Source of the DNA: an uncultured Pedobacter sp.
GTDB lineage: Bacteria; Bacteroidota; Bacteroidia; Sphingobacteriales; Sphingobacteriaceae
Length of the DNA stretch: 64,000 bases
Assembly: GCF_913776295.1 (NCBI RefSeq)
Contig: NZ_CAJYOJ010000078.1
Coordinates: 112,487 to 176,486, forward strand
Direction: 5' to 3'
The position numbers were made by a program, and so were the translations under genes. The notes beneath the pieces were generated by a model. The model ran no database searches and was not told where the DNA came from. It saw nothing but the letters and a program-made list of their open reading frames with translations. Each line of letters begins with the position of its first letter. Positions within the stretch are counted from its first letter, which is position 1. Below are positions 44,060-53,632 of this stretch, one piece after another.

Positions 44060-45211
44060 TTAAGATTTAGTTGATGGGATAAGTACCACCTTGATACATT
44101 CATCAAGCTTGGCTGAGAAGATGTGGTAAGCGTCTGATATTTCTTCCAGTGGGACTTTATGGGTAATAAGTCCTTTAGGATCAAGCCTTCCGGCCTGTAC
44201 ATGTTCAATAAGTTTGGGCAGCAGCCGTTTTACCGATGCCTGGTTAGCCCGAAGGGTAATCCCCTTGTTCAGTATATTGCCAATGGGTACATAATTGAAT
44301 GGCGGACCATAAACACCTACTACCGAAACAATTCCGCCTTTTTTTACTGAATTGATTGCCCACTGCAGCGCCGTGGCGGCACCGGCCTGCATCAGTGTTA
44401 TTTTACCGGTAAAAGTTTGAAGGGCATTTCCTTCTGCCTCACAGCCTACGCAGTCTATGCACACATCTGCACCATACCAGTCCGTGATCTTTTTTAGAAA
44501 CACCACCGGATCTTCCATTGATTTAAAGTTGTAGGCTTCACATTTCGAATAATTTCTGGCAAATTCCAGTCGATAGTCGATGTGGTCGATAACGATTACC
44601 CGGGCTGCACCAAAAAACCAGGCACATCTGGCTGCCATAATCCCGATTGGTCCGGCTCCAAAAACAACTACCGTATCTCCCTCTTTAATTCCGCCCATTT
44701 CTGCCGCCTGGTACCCGGTAGGTACAACATCGGTCAGCAGAACGGCATCGTCGGGATCCATATCCGGTGGGATTACGGTAGGGCCTACATTGGCATATGG
44801 AACACGCACATACTCCGCTTGTCCGCCATTAAAGCCTCCGGCTGTATGCGAGTATCCAAAAATACCGCCAACAGCAGTAGCCATGGAGTTAGATTCATGA
44901 CAGTTTCCATAAAGCCCCTGTTTACAGAAATTACACCTTCCGCAGGCAATGTTAAATGGCACTAATACCTGATCGCCAATTTTTACATTGGTTACCAGCG
45001 GGCCGATTTCTTCTACAACGCCAATAAATTCATGTCCAAAGGTCGAACCCACACGGGTATCAGGTACCATTCCGTGGTAAAGGTGTAGGTCTGATCCGCA
45101 AATGCAGGTACGGGTTACCCTTACAATCGCGTCTTCCGGATGCAGAATTTCAGGCATCGGGCGCTGTTCAGTTCTGACCCTATAAGGGCCTCGGTAGTTC
45201 ATGGCTAGCAT
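44060..45211 (-). CDS. Zinc-dependent alcohol dehydrogenase (glutathione-independent formaldehyde dehydrogenase-like)
   Basis: 383 residues of the medium-chain MDR family. Catalytic zinc ligands lie in CICGSDLHLYHG and FGHEFIG; structural zinc cysteines in CGRCNFCKQGLYGNC; the nucleotide-binding loop is VVFGAGPIGIMAARC. The length and VGVYGPPFNYVPIGNILNKG pattern fit the glutathione-independent formaldehyde or threonine dehydrogenase-type group, but the substrate is open. ATG at 45211 or, 9 bp in, at 45202. First gene of a two-gene operon with the tail-anchored protein. Confidence 0.88.
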   Translation of the reverse strand: MLAMNYRGPYRVRTEQRPMPEILHPEDAIVRVTRTCICGSDLHLYHGMVPDTRVGSTFGHEFIGVVEEIGPLVTNVKIGDQVLVPFNIACGRCNFCKQGLYGNCHESNSMATAVGGIFGYSHTAGGFNGGQAEYVRVPYANVGPTVIPPDMDPDDAVLLTDVVPTGYQAAEMGGIKEGDTVVVFGAGPIGIMAARCAWFFGAARVIVIDHIDYRLEFARNYSKCEAYNFKSMEDPVVFLKKITDWYGADVCIDCVGCEAEGNALQTFTGKITLMQAGAATALQWAINSVKKGGIVSVVGVYGPPFNYVPIGNILNKGITLRANQASVKRLLPKLIEHVQAGRLDPKGLITHKVPLEEISDAYHIFSAKLDECIKVVLIPSTKS

Positions 45212-45281
45212 ATTTTCTGGTTTTGTATAAATGATATTGTAAGTTTATATAAGCATTTTCTGGCGGACGTATCCGAAAAGT

Positions 45282-45497
45282 TTATTTTTTTGTCTCGCCC
45301 TTTTTCGGTTCGCGGCCTGCATCAGGCGATACACCAATCATCTTATGTTTTTCAGGATGCCGGGCTGCGTTTTCTTCAAGCCCCTCCAGCTGATCCTGAT
45401 TGCCTGCTCCGCTTATGATATTTTCAGCAGGCTTTCTTACCGGTGTTTTACCTGCATTTACGATTTCAGGGCCGTTATCAGTACGTTTTTTTTTCAT
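45282..45497 (-). CDS. Small charged hypothetical protein
   Basis: 71 residues rich in Lys, Glu, Pro and Gly (GPEIVNAGKTPVRKPAENII, ENAARHPEKHKMIGVSPDAG). No hydrophobic core. One of several such proteins in this region. Function unknown. Confidence 0.55.
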   Translation of the reverse strand: MKKKRTDNGPEIVNAGKTPVRKPAENIISGAGNQDQLEGLEENAARHPEKHKMIGVSPDAGREPKKGETKK

Positions 45498-45997
45498 ATT
45501 TTTATAATTGATGCTGAAATAAATTGAAGTCTTTTTTTGTTGATTATCAGTATTTTATGCGTGATAGTAAGGTGGTAATGATTACAATTATTTACTTTCC
45601 ACCCATTATGTTTTGCTCTTTACTTTTTATAAAACCTAAGCGCTTTTATAAAAGTTTAGGTGTTAATTACGTGTTTTTGATGTATTAATACTCGAATTAA
45701 TAACATGCCTATATCCATTAAACGCCTGGCTTAGACGGGTATATTGCCTAGGGTAAGCTACGTAATACGTTTTTTTTGAGTTTGGGAAACTTTAATCCGG
45801 TGGATATGAACTAATGTTCAAAAAATAGAGGCGATGGATAGAAATGCAACATTTTAATGTGATTCATCAATAGATGTCCTTGTAACATCATTGTGAGTAG
45901 TTGCGGCTAAACAATCTGAATTCGATTTTGTTTTTCCGGTTGTAACGTTAATGTAACCACACACATCTATCAATGTTTCAATAAATATTGTGGAATT
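45498..45997. other. Intergenic region upstream of the NarX-type kinase
   Basis: 500 bp, AT-rich, no gene seen. TTGTAACAT at about 45881, TTGTAACGTTAATGTAACC at about 45939-45957 and other TGTAAC words recur just upstream of the kinase start and could be a regulator site; this is only a visual observation. Confidence 0.4.
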
Positions 45998-48595
45998 ATG
46001 GCCGATAAAAAAGAATATGAAGAACCCGGGCAGAGCGCTTGGAAAGAGCGACAGGCATTTTTGTTGCGGTTTAGCGATACCCTTAGGGCCTATAATAATC
46101 AGGATGATATAGGTAAAGCCGCAGTGAAAATGCTGGCTAAAGAATTAGAACTTGACCGGTGCTATTGTGCAATGATGGATTTCACTAAAGACAGGGCACA
46201 GGTGATGTATCAAAGTGGTAACTCTTTAATTCCAATCACTCCTGATAAACTTTCTTTGGCAAATTTTCCTGAATTGCTTCTTCGGTCGATTGAGTGTTCA
46301 CTTCTTATTAATGATGTTCTTTTAGACGACAGGTTAAGCGCCAAAGACCGCGCGAACTTCGAGGCAATTTCATTTCGGGCGCTAGCCGCCTGCACCATAC
46401 GCCGGGGTAAAAAACATCCCGTATGGTCGCTTGTGGCCGTCCAGTCGGCGCCGAGAAATTGGACAGAAGTGGAAACCATGTTACTAGAAGAGGCTGCCGA
46501 ACGTGTGTATAGCGCCATTGAAAATACCCGCGCATTAGCGGCTTTGGCTGAAAGTGAAAAGAAATACCGAACGCTCTTTACTTCTATCGATGAATGTTTT
46601 TGCATTATTCAAATGATATTCGATGAAAACGGAAAGCCTGTGGATTATCTCGTTCTTGAAGCTAACCCGGCATTGTATGCGTTAACCGGACTTACAGACG
46701 CTATAGGGAAACGGATGCGCGACATGGCACCTTCTCACGAACAATTTTGGTACGATAAATATGGCGAAATAGTCCTAACTGGTAAGCCTGCGCGTTTTCA
46801 GCACCAGGCCGACGCTTTGAACAGGTGGTACGATGTTTACGCATTTCCTATTGATGAGCCACAAGAGCTGAAACTCGCTGTCTTGTTTAAAGATATTACG
46901 GAGCGTAAACACTTAGAGGAGCGGCAAACGTTCCTCTTAAAACTAAATGATTCCTTGCGGCCTTTAACCAATCCGCTCAATGTGCAAGATACCGCTATGA
47001 AATTGTTAGCTAAAAAGTTGGGGGTGATGTACGCTGGTTATTTCGAGACGGAGGAGGATGGAGATTCTTTTTATGTTGCGGGACGCTTCGAAGATCAGAC
47101 CATGCCTCTGCCTGAGCGTATGCGCTTATCGGATTTCTCTATGTCGCTGGCAGCAGCTTTCCAGTCCGGCCGCACCGTGGCTGTAGCGGATACGCGTATA
47201 AAAAGCGAATGGGTGAAGTCGCCCGAAGCCTATTCCGGGATTGGCGTGGCTGCCTGGGCTGCTGTTCCTCTCTTGAAACATGGAAAGCTGATGGCCTGGA
47301 TTGGCATAAATTCAAGCAAACCCCGGGCATGGAGTAAGATAGACCTTCAAATCCTGAATGATGTTGCCGAACGTACCTGGGATGCCCTCGAACGTACGCG
47401 GGCAGAGCAGGCCCTGCGTGATACCGAATTAAAATATCGCCTTCAACTGGAGAATGAGGTAAAAAAGCGTACCAGAGAATTACAGGAAAGCCGCGACAGT
47501 CTGCAGACTATTTTTGACGAACAGATCAAAGCAGAAGAGGAACATAATAAGGCCTATCTGTTGCTGCAGAAATCGGAGGAAACAGCCTTATTGGGCAGCT
47601 GGGAGTTCAATCGTATTAGTGGTCATTTAATCTGGTCTGATGGAATGTACCGGTTGTTTAATCTGAAAAATGGAACGCGGATCACACCAGCTGTTTATTT
47701 GAAATACGCAATTGAAAAAAGCCTGGCCAAAGCTAAAAATGTTATTCAATGCATCCAAAACAGTAATGCTGATTTTGAGGAAACATTGGAAATGAATATT
47801 TTGGGTAAGATCAAAGTGTTGCGCATTAAAGGAATTCCAGTACGAAGCAATCAAGGTGTTATTGAACACGTGTTAGGAGTAGATCAGGATATTTCAGCGA
47901 TGCGCGAAGCGGAAGATAAAATCAAAAAAATGGAGCAGGAGCAACAATTGAAGATCTTCCGGACTTCGCTGAGTACTTTGGAGGAGGAACGCCACAGGAT
48001 ATCTGAAAGTTTGCATAACGGGATCGGACAACTTCTTTATGGTATAAAGATCAACATGTCTAGCCTGCGCGCTGGAGCACCAGAAGAAGAATTCAGGCAT
48101 AATAAAGCCTACATTAATGAACTATTAACCCAGGCCATTGCAGAAACGAGGCGGGTTTCGCATGAGCTTATGCCTACCACGCTTGACCAGTTCGGATTAA
48201 AAAGCGCAGTTGATGATATTTGCAGGCAATTGTCAGGAAAAATTGAATTCAATTGCCACATCTCCGTTCAGCATAACCGGTTAGAAAAGTACATGGAACT
48301 GGCGGTTTACCGTACCACTCAGGAACTCATGACCAACGTAGTTAAACATGCAAAGGCGACCAGCTGTGAAGTAATGATTATTGTTGGTACCGACCAGGTA
48401 AAAATTGTTGTCAGTGATAACGGTCAGGGGATGTCGGAAGGGCCAGAAAAAGTTAACGGCATAGGCCTGGCATCGATCCGCAGTAAGATTGAATTGTTGG
48501 ATGGGCAGCTTACCATTTCCTCAAATCCAGATAAAGGAACGCATGTAGAAGTAATTATTCCCCATCAGGGGCTAACCGATAAGCCAAGCAGGTAA
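45998..48595 (+). CDS. Multi-sensor histidine kinase (GAF-PAS-GAF-PAS, NarX-type)
   Basis: 865 residues, no membrane helix, so a cytoplasmic sensor. Order: GAF (about 15-185), PAS (about 188-305), GAF (about 315-475), coiled coil (about 480-525), PAS (about 530-645), HisKA_3 and HATPase. The H-box is ERHRISESLHNGIGQLLYG with His673; Asn replaces the common Asp after it. The ATPase motifs TTQELMTNVVKHAKA, VSDNGQGM and GIGLASIRSKI are clear. Stop and start overlap by one base with the receiver gene downstream. Confidence 0.93.
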   Translation: MADKKEYEEPGQSAWKERQAFLLRFSDTLRAYNNQDDIGKAAVKMLAKELELDRCYCAMMDFTKDRAQVMYQSGNSLIPITPDKLSLANFPELLLRSIECSLLINDVLLDDRLSAKDRANFEAISFRALAACTIRRGKKHPVWSLVAVQSAPRNWTEVETMLLEEAAERVYSAIENTRALAALAESEKKYRTLFTSIDECFCIIQMIFDENGKPVDYLVLEANPALYALTGLTDAIGKRMRDMAPSHEQFWYDKYGEIVLTGKPARFQHQADALNRWYDVYAFPIDEPQELKLAVLFKDITERKHLEERQTFLLKLNDSLRPLTNPLNVQDTAMKLLAKKLGVMYAGYFETEEDGDSFYVAGRFEDQTMPLPERMRLSDFSMSLAAAFQSGRTVAVADTRIKSEWVKSPEAYSGIGVAAWAAVPLLKHGKLMAWIGINSSKPRAWSKIDLQILNDVAERTWDALERTRAEQALRDTELKYRLQLENEVKKRTRELQESRDSLQTIFDEQIKAEEEHNKAYLLLQKSEETALLGSWEFNRISGHLIWSDGMYRLFNLKNGTRITPAVYLKYAIEKSLAKAKNVIQCIQNSNADFEETLEMNILGKIKVLRIKGIPVRSNQGVIEHVLGVDQDISAMREAEDKIKKMEQEQQLKIFRTSLSTLEEERHRISESLHNGIGQLLYGIKINMSSLRAGAPEEEFRHNKAYINELLTQAIAETRRVSHELMPTTLDQFGLKSAVDDICRQLSGKIEFNCHISVQHNRLEKYMELAVYRTTQELMTNVVKHAKATSCEVMIIVGTDQVKIVVSDNGQGMSEGPEKVNGIGLASIRSKIELLDGQLTISSNPDKGTHVEVIIPHQGLTDKPSR

Positions 48596-48966
48596 TGATA
48601 AAATTAATGATCGTAGAAGATAATGAAGTTGTTAGGCAGGGCCTTTTTAATATGCTTGCGGGACAAGCAAATATTGCCATTGCTACTGATGCTGAAAATG
48701 GAGATAATGCACTAAAAAAGCTGGAACATGGTGTATCGATCGATGTGATGTTGATCGATTGGAATATGCCAGGTATATCGGGCTTAGAATTAACTAGATG
48801 GGTGAAATTGCAAAGGCCTGAAATTAAAATCATTATACTAACCATGCACAGTAAAGAGGAATACAGGGTACAAGCTTTTAATGCCGGAGCTTCTGCCTAT
48901 GTGCTTAAAGATCTTGAAATTGAAGACTTGGCCAAAATCATTCACGAGGTTTATGCAAAAGTTTGA
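48595..48966 (+). CDS. Receiver-only response regulator
   Basis: 123 residues: a complete receiver with Asp55 (VMLIDWNMPGISG) and the conserved Lys in AYVLKDLE, but no HTH output domain, unlike the usual NarL-type partner of HisKA_3 kinases. The sequence after the stop does not encode an HTH in another frame as far as I can see. It overlaps the kinase gene by one base (TAATG). It may pass phosphate on or modulate kinase activity. Confidence 0.9.
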   Translation: MIKLMIVEDNEVVRQGLFNMLAGQANIAIATDAENGDNALKKLEHGVSIDVMLIDWNMPGISGLELTRWVKLQRPEIKIIILTMHSKEEYRVQAFNAGASAYVLKDLEIEDLAKIIHEVYAKV

Positions 48967-49019
48967 TTTGGGTTATTTTCCATCAGAATCTTCACTATAT
49001 CACCGTCTTGTATTCAGCC

Positions 49020-49559
49020 TTAATCTTGAATGGTCCAAACCAAATCGTTGGTTTGGTAGCCGAGATCCGCTGCTTTTTTTAGGTAATTTGACTTTGTCGC
49101 ATTAGGAATGCTTTTCGTCCTGGAGAGTATCCAAAGGTAATCCAGGTTATTTCCGGCTATCAGGGCGTACTGGTAGTCTTTATCGATTTCAATTATATTA
49201 TAGCCTGCGTAAAAAGGACCAAAAAAGGAAACTTTTAGCCTGCCTTCATCATTACCTTTTACAAATTTAGCTTTCCCAATGCTCTGCTTCCATTTGTTGT
49301 TAGCCATGTCGTAGCCCTTATTATCAACCTTGATAGATCCGTCGTCATTTTTTGAATAGGTAGCGGTCACATTCTTGAGGTTTTTTTCGAACTTGAAATC
49401 CATTCTGGCAATTTCATACCAGGTACCTAAGTATTTATCCTGGCTAAAGGGCTTAACTGCAGTCGCGCCATTGGGTATTGAAACTTTACAACTGGTATAG
49501 GTTGCTGCTACGATGGCCAATGTGGCGAACAAAAAAGTATTTCTATATATTTTTTTCAT
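49020..49559 (-). CDS. Lipocalin family lipoprotein (Blc-like)
   Basis: 179 residues with a signal peptide ending in a lipobox-like YTSCKVS. The lipocalin motif KYLGTWYEIARMDFKFEKNL is the family signature (GxW), and DYQYALIAGNNLDYLWILSR is the second conserved block. It binds hydrophobic ligands at the outer membrane, and Blc-type proteins are linked to membrane stress. Last gene of a set with DUF2256 and SDR genes. Confidence 0.9.
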   Translation of the reverse strand: MKKIYRNTFLFATLAIVAATYTSCKVSIPNGATAVKPFSQDKYLGTWYEIARMDFKFEKNLKNVTATYSKNDDGSIKVDNKGYDMANNKWKQSIGKAKFVKGNDEGRLKVSFFGPFYAGYNIIEIDKDYQYALIAGNNLDYLWILSRTKSIPNATKSNYLKKAADLGYQTNDLVWTIQD

Positions 49560-49625
49560 GTTGTAATCTTAATAACTGCAACAAAGGAGAAGTGCAAATG
49601 TTTGGATGCTAAAGATGCGCATGAT

Positions 49626-49781
49626 TTATATCGTTTTTGTCAGGCTTTTTGTGCGCCTGCATTTTTGACTGCAATAGATCACCTCATCCCAATGCCTCGC
49701 CCACTTGGCGCGCCACATAAACGGACGGTTGCAAACGGGGCATATTTTTTCAGGTAGATGCTGTTTTTTTACCTCTTTCAT
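49626..49781 (-). CDS. DUF2256 zinc-ribbon-like small protein
   Basis: 51 residues from ATG at 49779-49781 to TAA at 49626-49628, too short for most gene finders. The sequence KICPVCNRPFMWRAKWARHW and YCSQKCRR is the DUF2256 pattern with two Cys pairs that could bind zinc. DUF2256 proteins are typically found beside cryptochrome/photolyase, SDR and lipocalin genes. Here it lies 6 bp after the SDR gene and 66 bp before the lipocalin gene. Confidence 0.85.
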   Translation of the reverse strand: MKEVKKQHLPEKICPVCNRPFMWRAKWARHWDEVIYCSQKCRRTKSLTKTI

Positions 49782-49787
49782 AGCAGT

Positions 49788-51206
49788 CTAATTGACGATT
49801 TTGTTGATCATGCCATTAAAAATAAAATAATGGAAGGGTAGCACAGCGTACCAATACAATCGTCCTGCTAAGCCAAGCGGTCTAAACGTGGCTGTTTGAT
49901 AAACGCAGTTGTCTACGATTTTAAACTCCAGCCAGGCTTCACCAGGTAATTTCATTTCAGCATATAACAACAGCCGGCTTTCCTCAGTATTGGAGTAGAT
50001 TACCCGCCAAAAATCAAGCCGGTCGCCTGTACTGATGGATGTTGGATTTTTTCTTCCGCGGTTAAGGCCGACCCCGCCAAATAATTTATCCAGAAAACCA
50101 CGAAAGTTCCATAGCCAATCAGCATAGTACCATCCTGAACGCCCGCCAATGGCAAAAATTCTTGCTGCAGCCAGTTTACGATCACTCGTGTGGGCCGATT
50201 TTCGATCTACAAATACGCCATTAGTGGGAACAGCGAGCAGCTTTTTAATCATTTCCTTCGAATAGGTTTTTCCCATGGCATCATACCAGCTGGAAAGTAC
50301 CATATTTTGCTCGATCTTCTGAAAAGCAAGTTCAATAGCTTGCTTGTAAGGGATTAATTTAATATCAAGTTGTTCTGGTAAATCATTCGGTTCTGCCACT
50401 ACATCTACATGCATGCTGTCTACCAGATTCCGGGCAAGGCTGTAAGAAGTTGAGGTTACAAAATATAACCAATAGGAAGAAAGTCTGGGCGTCATAACCG
50501 GCACGATTAAAATGCGCCTTTTCAGCTTCCTAACCGCTGCAAATTGCAACAGCATGTCTTTATAGCTTAATATATCCGGACCATAAATGTCGTAATGTTT
50601 ACCGAATGTGAATTCTTTTAAGAGTACTTTAAATAGAAACTCGATCACATTGCGGATGGCGATTGGCTGGCATTTGGTATGTAACCATTTAGGTGCGATC
50701 ATTACAGGCAGTTTTTCCACCAGATCGCGGATAATTTCAAATGACGCACTTCCAGATCCCACAATAATGCCAGCCCTCAATGTGGTAAGCGGTACTTTGC
50801 CTTCGCCCAATAACTGCTCTACTTTTTTACGGGAGGCCAGGTGTTTAGAAAGCTCAGTACTATTTACGATTCCGCTTAAAAATATAATTTGCCTGGCTGC
50901 GGTTTGCCCAATTGCTTTTGAAAAGTTACGGGCAGATGTTGCCTCACTATCACTAAAATTTTTGTCGCCGCTCATAGAATGAACAAGATAGTAAGCAGCA
51001 TCAATATCTTTTGGTAGTGACTGTAAACTTTCCGGTTTCATCAGGTCAGCTTTAATCACGTTGATCTTAGCATCAGGGCCAAACTTATTCTGATCGAAAC
51101 GAACGGCATTTCTAACCAGGCAAAAAACAGTGTGGCCTTGTTCTAGCAGGACGGGAAGCAATCGCTGAGCGATATAACCGGTTGCCCCGGTGAGTAGTAT
51201 GTTCAA
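49788..51206 (-). CDS. SDR NAD(P)-binding protein with DUF2867 domain
   Basis: 472 residues: an N-terminal extended-SDR domain (MNILLTGATGYIAQRLLP, AAYYLVHSMSG) and a C-terminal DUF2867 domain (about 320-470; GRSGWYYADWLWNFRGFLDKL, GDRLDFWRVI, ending with ALP-type FHYFIFNGM). The C-terminal domain is of the type seen in proteins related to membrane-lipid or dye metabolism; the substrate is unknown. First gene of the minus-strand operon with DUF2256 and lipocalin genes. Confidence 0.88.
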   Translation of the reverse strand: MNILLTGATGYIAQRLLPVLLEQGHTVFCLVRNAVRFDQNKFGPDAKINVIKADLMKPESLQSLPKDIDAAYYLVHSMSGDKNFSDSEATSARNFSKAIGQTAARQIIFLSGIVNSTELSKHLASRKKVEQLLGEGKVPLTTLRAGIIVGSGSASFEIIRDLVEKLPVMIAPKWLHTKCQPIAIRNVIEFLFKVLLKEFTFGKHYDIYGPDILSYKDMLLQFAAVRKLKRRILIVPVMTPRLSSYWLYFVTSTSYSLARNLVDSMHVDVVAEPNDLPEQLDIKLIPYKQAIELAFQKIEQNMVLSSWYDAMGKTYSKEMIKKLLAVPTNGVFVDRKSAHTSDRKLAAARIFAIGGRSGWYYADWLWNFRGFLDKLFGGVGLNRGRKNPTSISTGDRLDFWRVIYSNTEESRLLLYAEMKLPGEAWLEFKIVDNCVYQTATFRPLGLAGRLYWYAVLPFHYFIFNGMINKIVN

Positions 51207-51323
51207 GTTGTAGTTTTAATATAACAACAGCTATCTGCCTATTTATGTTTGCCGGGGGGGAGATAAGTTTAAGGTAAACTTTGATATTATATAAGCATGC
51301 ATATTTTTGAGATATACATTGCT

Positions 51324-52307
51324 CTAAGGGGTGGTCTTGATGTTAGTTTTTTGAAGATTCTGCACGTATTTTTTAGGCTTCTTTCCGATATGCTTTTCAA
51401 ATACCCTGGTAAAGTGTCCAAGGTTCTCAAACCCCATTTCATATCCAGCTTCAGAAACTGAGAGTTTTTCCTCTCGCAGAAGACGTGCTGCCTCCTTCAT
51501 TCGTAAATGTTGGTAGTAGTCGTACACACCCATGCCGAACACCTGTTTAAATATTTTGCGCAGTTTAAATTCATTCATTCCGGCAATCTGCTTTAATTCT
51601 GCTATCGTATTAAAATTACTTAATGAGGATACGATCCTGTCTCTTACATTGTAGACCGCCTGAATTTCTTTTGCGTTCAATTTCAAATTTTCAGCACTTT
51701 CCCGTTTCTTTAAACTTTCAAACAGGTAAAATAGTAATTCCATGGCCTTCACTTTATAATAAAAACTTTTTAAGTGGCCTGGCTCTTGTTTTTTAGCAAT
51801 TTCATTTACAGTCCTCAAAATATCATCCGTCATCAGCTCTTCTATCCAAAAGCTGTTGGCACGATCAAACAAATAAGCAAAGTGCTCCGCCTCTTCCTTT
51901 AAAAAATCCTTCAGATATTGCGCACTGATGCTAATGGAAACATGAGATACCTGTGTGTTTTTTTTAAATTGCAAAGTTTGGCTTATTGTATATGGAAAGA
52001 TGCGCACATACGGTGCTTCCATAGTATGTCGTGCTTTTCGGTTTTCCGGTTCCTTGTTTCCATAGTGTTCAAATATATTATGGAATATAATTCCGATACC
52101 ATCAACGAGATCAGATTGGCCGGTTACACGGGTAAAATCTTCTTTTACAGCAAATGATCCGAAATGCATGGCCATGTCAGGTAAAAAAGTTAATCCTTTA
52201 AAGAAAGTGACCTCAAAATTCTCCAACACATTTTCCAAGACCAGTCCGAGTTTGTTGGTGAACTGCTGCATATCGCTGTCAACATATTCATTTTTTTTAT
52301 CTTTCAT
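51324..52307 (-). CDS. AraC-family transcriptional regulator
   Basis: 327 residues from ATG at 52305-52307 (MKDKKNEYVDSDMQQF). The C-terminal double HTH is at about 230-322 (TIAELKQIAGMNEFKLRKIFK and LSVSEAGYEMGFENLGHFTRVF). The N-terminal domain is not a clear cupin. A longer frame to 52442 overlaps the divergent monooxygenase gene and is not favoured. It probably regulates that monooxygenase. Confidence 0.85.
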   Translation of the reverse strand: MKDKKNEYVDSDMQQFTNKLGLVLENVLENFEVTFFKGLTFLPDMAMHFGSFAVKEDFTRVTGQSDLVDGIGIIFHNIFEHYGNKEPENRKARHTMEAPYVRIFPYTISQTLQFKKNTQVSHVSISISAQYLKDFLKEEAEHFAYLFDRANSFWIEELMTDDILRTVNEIAKKQEPGHLKSFYYKVKAMELLFYLFESLKKRESAENLKLNAKEIQAVYNVRDRIVSSLSNFNTIAELKQIAGMNEFKLRKIFKQVFGMGVYDYYQHLRMKEAARLLREEKLSVSEAGYEMGFENLGHFTRVFEKHIGKKPKKYVQNLQKTNIKTTP

Positions 52308-52411
52308 TTTTTCGACTAAAAATGCTAGTTTATTGAATATTTTAATCGTAAAGATACGATTAGTTTTGTGGTAAATAAAATGCATATCAGCAAAAATAAA
52401 ATGTAAAAGCG

Positions 52412-53521
52412 ATGAAAAAACAAGTATTGATATCAGGTGCAAGCTTTGCGGGACTAACGTTGGCCTATTGGTTAAACAAATTTGGTTATGAAGTTACGGT
52501 AGTTGAATTGGGGAATGATCTCAGAACAGGCGGTTCGCCAATAGACGTACGTGGTGCAGCTCTGGATATAGCCAGGGAAATGGGTATTTACGATCAGATT
52601 AAAGCCAACGAATTTGTTCATACAGACGAGATCGTTGATGCTAAAGGAAAAACATTGGTACACTTTGCCATTAATACCTTGCCAGAATATCTGGGCGACA
52701 TAGAGATTCACCGTGGTGATCTGGTAGAGATTATCTACGATGCCATTCCTAAAGATGAAGTTCACATCATTTTTGGCAATAGTATTACTGCATTGATTCA
52801 GCACGATGATTACGTGAAAGTATCTTTTGAGAAAGGAGGTGATCAAATTTACGATTTGGTATTTGGCGCTGACGGCACACATTCTATGGTGCGAAGACTC
52901 GTTTTTGGTCCGGAAGACGACTATAAAAAGTTTTTGGGGGTTTACTTTGCATTTGCGGCGGCAGACCATATCCAAACTGGCAGGCCAAAATCTACCGGCA
53001 TGGTATATCGCGAACTGGGAAAACAGGCTGTCATCTTCCAGTTTAAAAATGCTGCAAACGCTATTTTGGTGTTCCGGGCACCGAAATTGAATTGGGATTA
53101 CCGTGACCGTGACCGGCCGAAGCAAATCCTGAAAGATTACTTCGGTGGGAATGAGAACTGGAAAATTCCGGAAATTATAGAAGCCATGCAGACTGCCGAC
53201 GACCTTTATTTCGATGAGGCCTGTCAGATCAAAATGCCTTCATGGACAAAAGGCAGGGTAGGGCTAATTGGTGATGCGGCTTATGCCCCAAGCTTTTTTA
53301 CAGGGATGGGTACCAGTCTGGCCATGCAGGGTGCAACCATGTTGGCAAAAGAATTATCTCACCATCAGGATTACCAGACCGCTTTCGCAAAATATAACCA
53401 GCGATTCAAATCATTCGTAGAAAGCGTTCAGGAGAGGGTTGATGCTTCACTCAAAGTTCAGCTACCTGAAACCGAAGAGGAATTACAGGCGTCTTTTTTG
53501 GCCTGGAGCAATAATCAGTAA
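52412..53521 (+). CDS. FAD-dependent monooxygenase (PHBH/TetX-like fold)
   Basis: 369 residues. The N-terminal Rossmann motif is ISGASFAGLTLAYWLNKFGY, the second FAD motif is VFGADGTHSMVRRLVFG (DG) and the third is RVGLIGDAAYAPSFFTGMG (GD). The fold is that of aromatic hydroxylases and TetX-type tetracycline monooxygenases, but resistance cannot be claimed from sequence. Divergent from the AraC gene, with about 100 bp between the preferred starts. Confidence 0.85.
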   Translation: MKKQVLISGASFAGLTLAYWLNKFGYEVTVVELGNDLRTGGSPIDVRGAALDIAREMGIYDQIKANEFVHTDEIVDAKGKTLVHFAINTLPEYLGDIEIHRGDLVEIIYDAIPKDEVHIIFGNSITALIQHDDYVKVSFEKGGDQIYDLVFGADGTHSMVRRLVFGPEDDYKKFLGVYFAFAAADHIQTGRPKSTGMVYRELGKQAVIFQFKNAANAILVFRAPKLNWDYRDRDRPKQILKDYFGGNENWKIPEIIEAMQTADDLYFDEACQIKMPSWTKGRVGLIGDAAYAPSFFTGMGTSLAMQGATMLAKELSHHQDYQTAFAKYNQRFKSFVESVQERVDASLKVQLPETEEELQASFLAWSNNQ

Positions 53522-53581
53522 TACTTATGGAGAGCAGTCTTCAGGTAAAAAAATAAGCGGACTCCACAATTTATAAAAAAA

Positions 53582-53613
53582 AGGCCTGCTAAGTGCTAAC
53601 TTGCAGGCTTGTT
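53582..53613 (-). terminator. Terminator hairpin left from a tRNA-Leu unit
   Basis: GCCTGC at 53584-53589 and GCAGGC at 53603-53608 form a stem; on the minus strand a run of T (A tract at 53574-53582 on plus) follows. It lies just downstream (leftward) of the tRNA-Leu 3' fragment at 53633, in the same arrangement as the terminators of the intact copies. Convergent, so it also ends the monooxygenase gene. Confidence 0.6.
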
Positions 53614-53632
53614 ATCATTTTTATGATTTGCG

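Noticed and set aside
52412..53521. Calling the monooxygenase a tetracycline-inactivating TetX
   Set aside because: Only the general fold is shared; no specific evidence for tetracycline as substrate.
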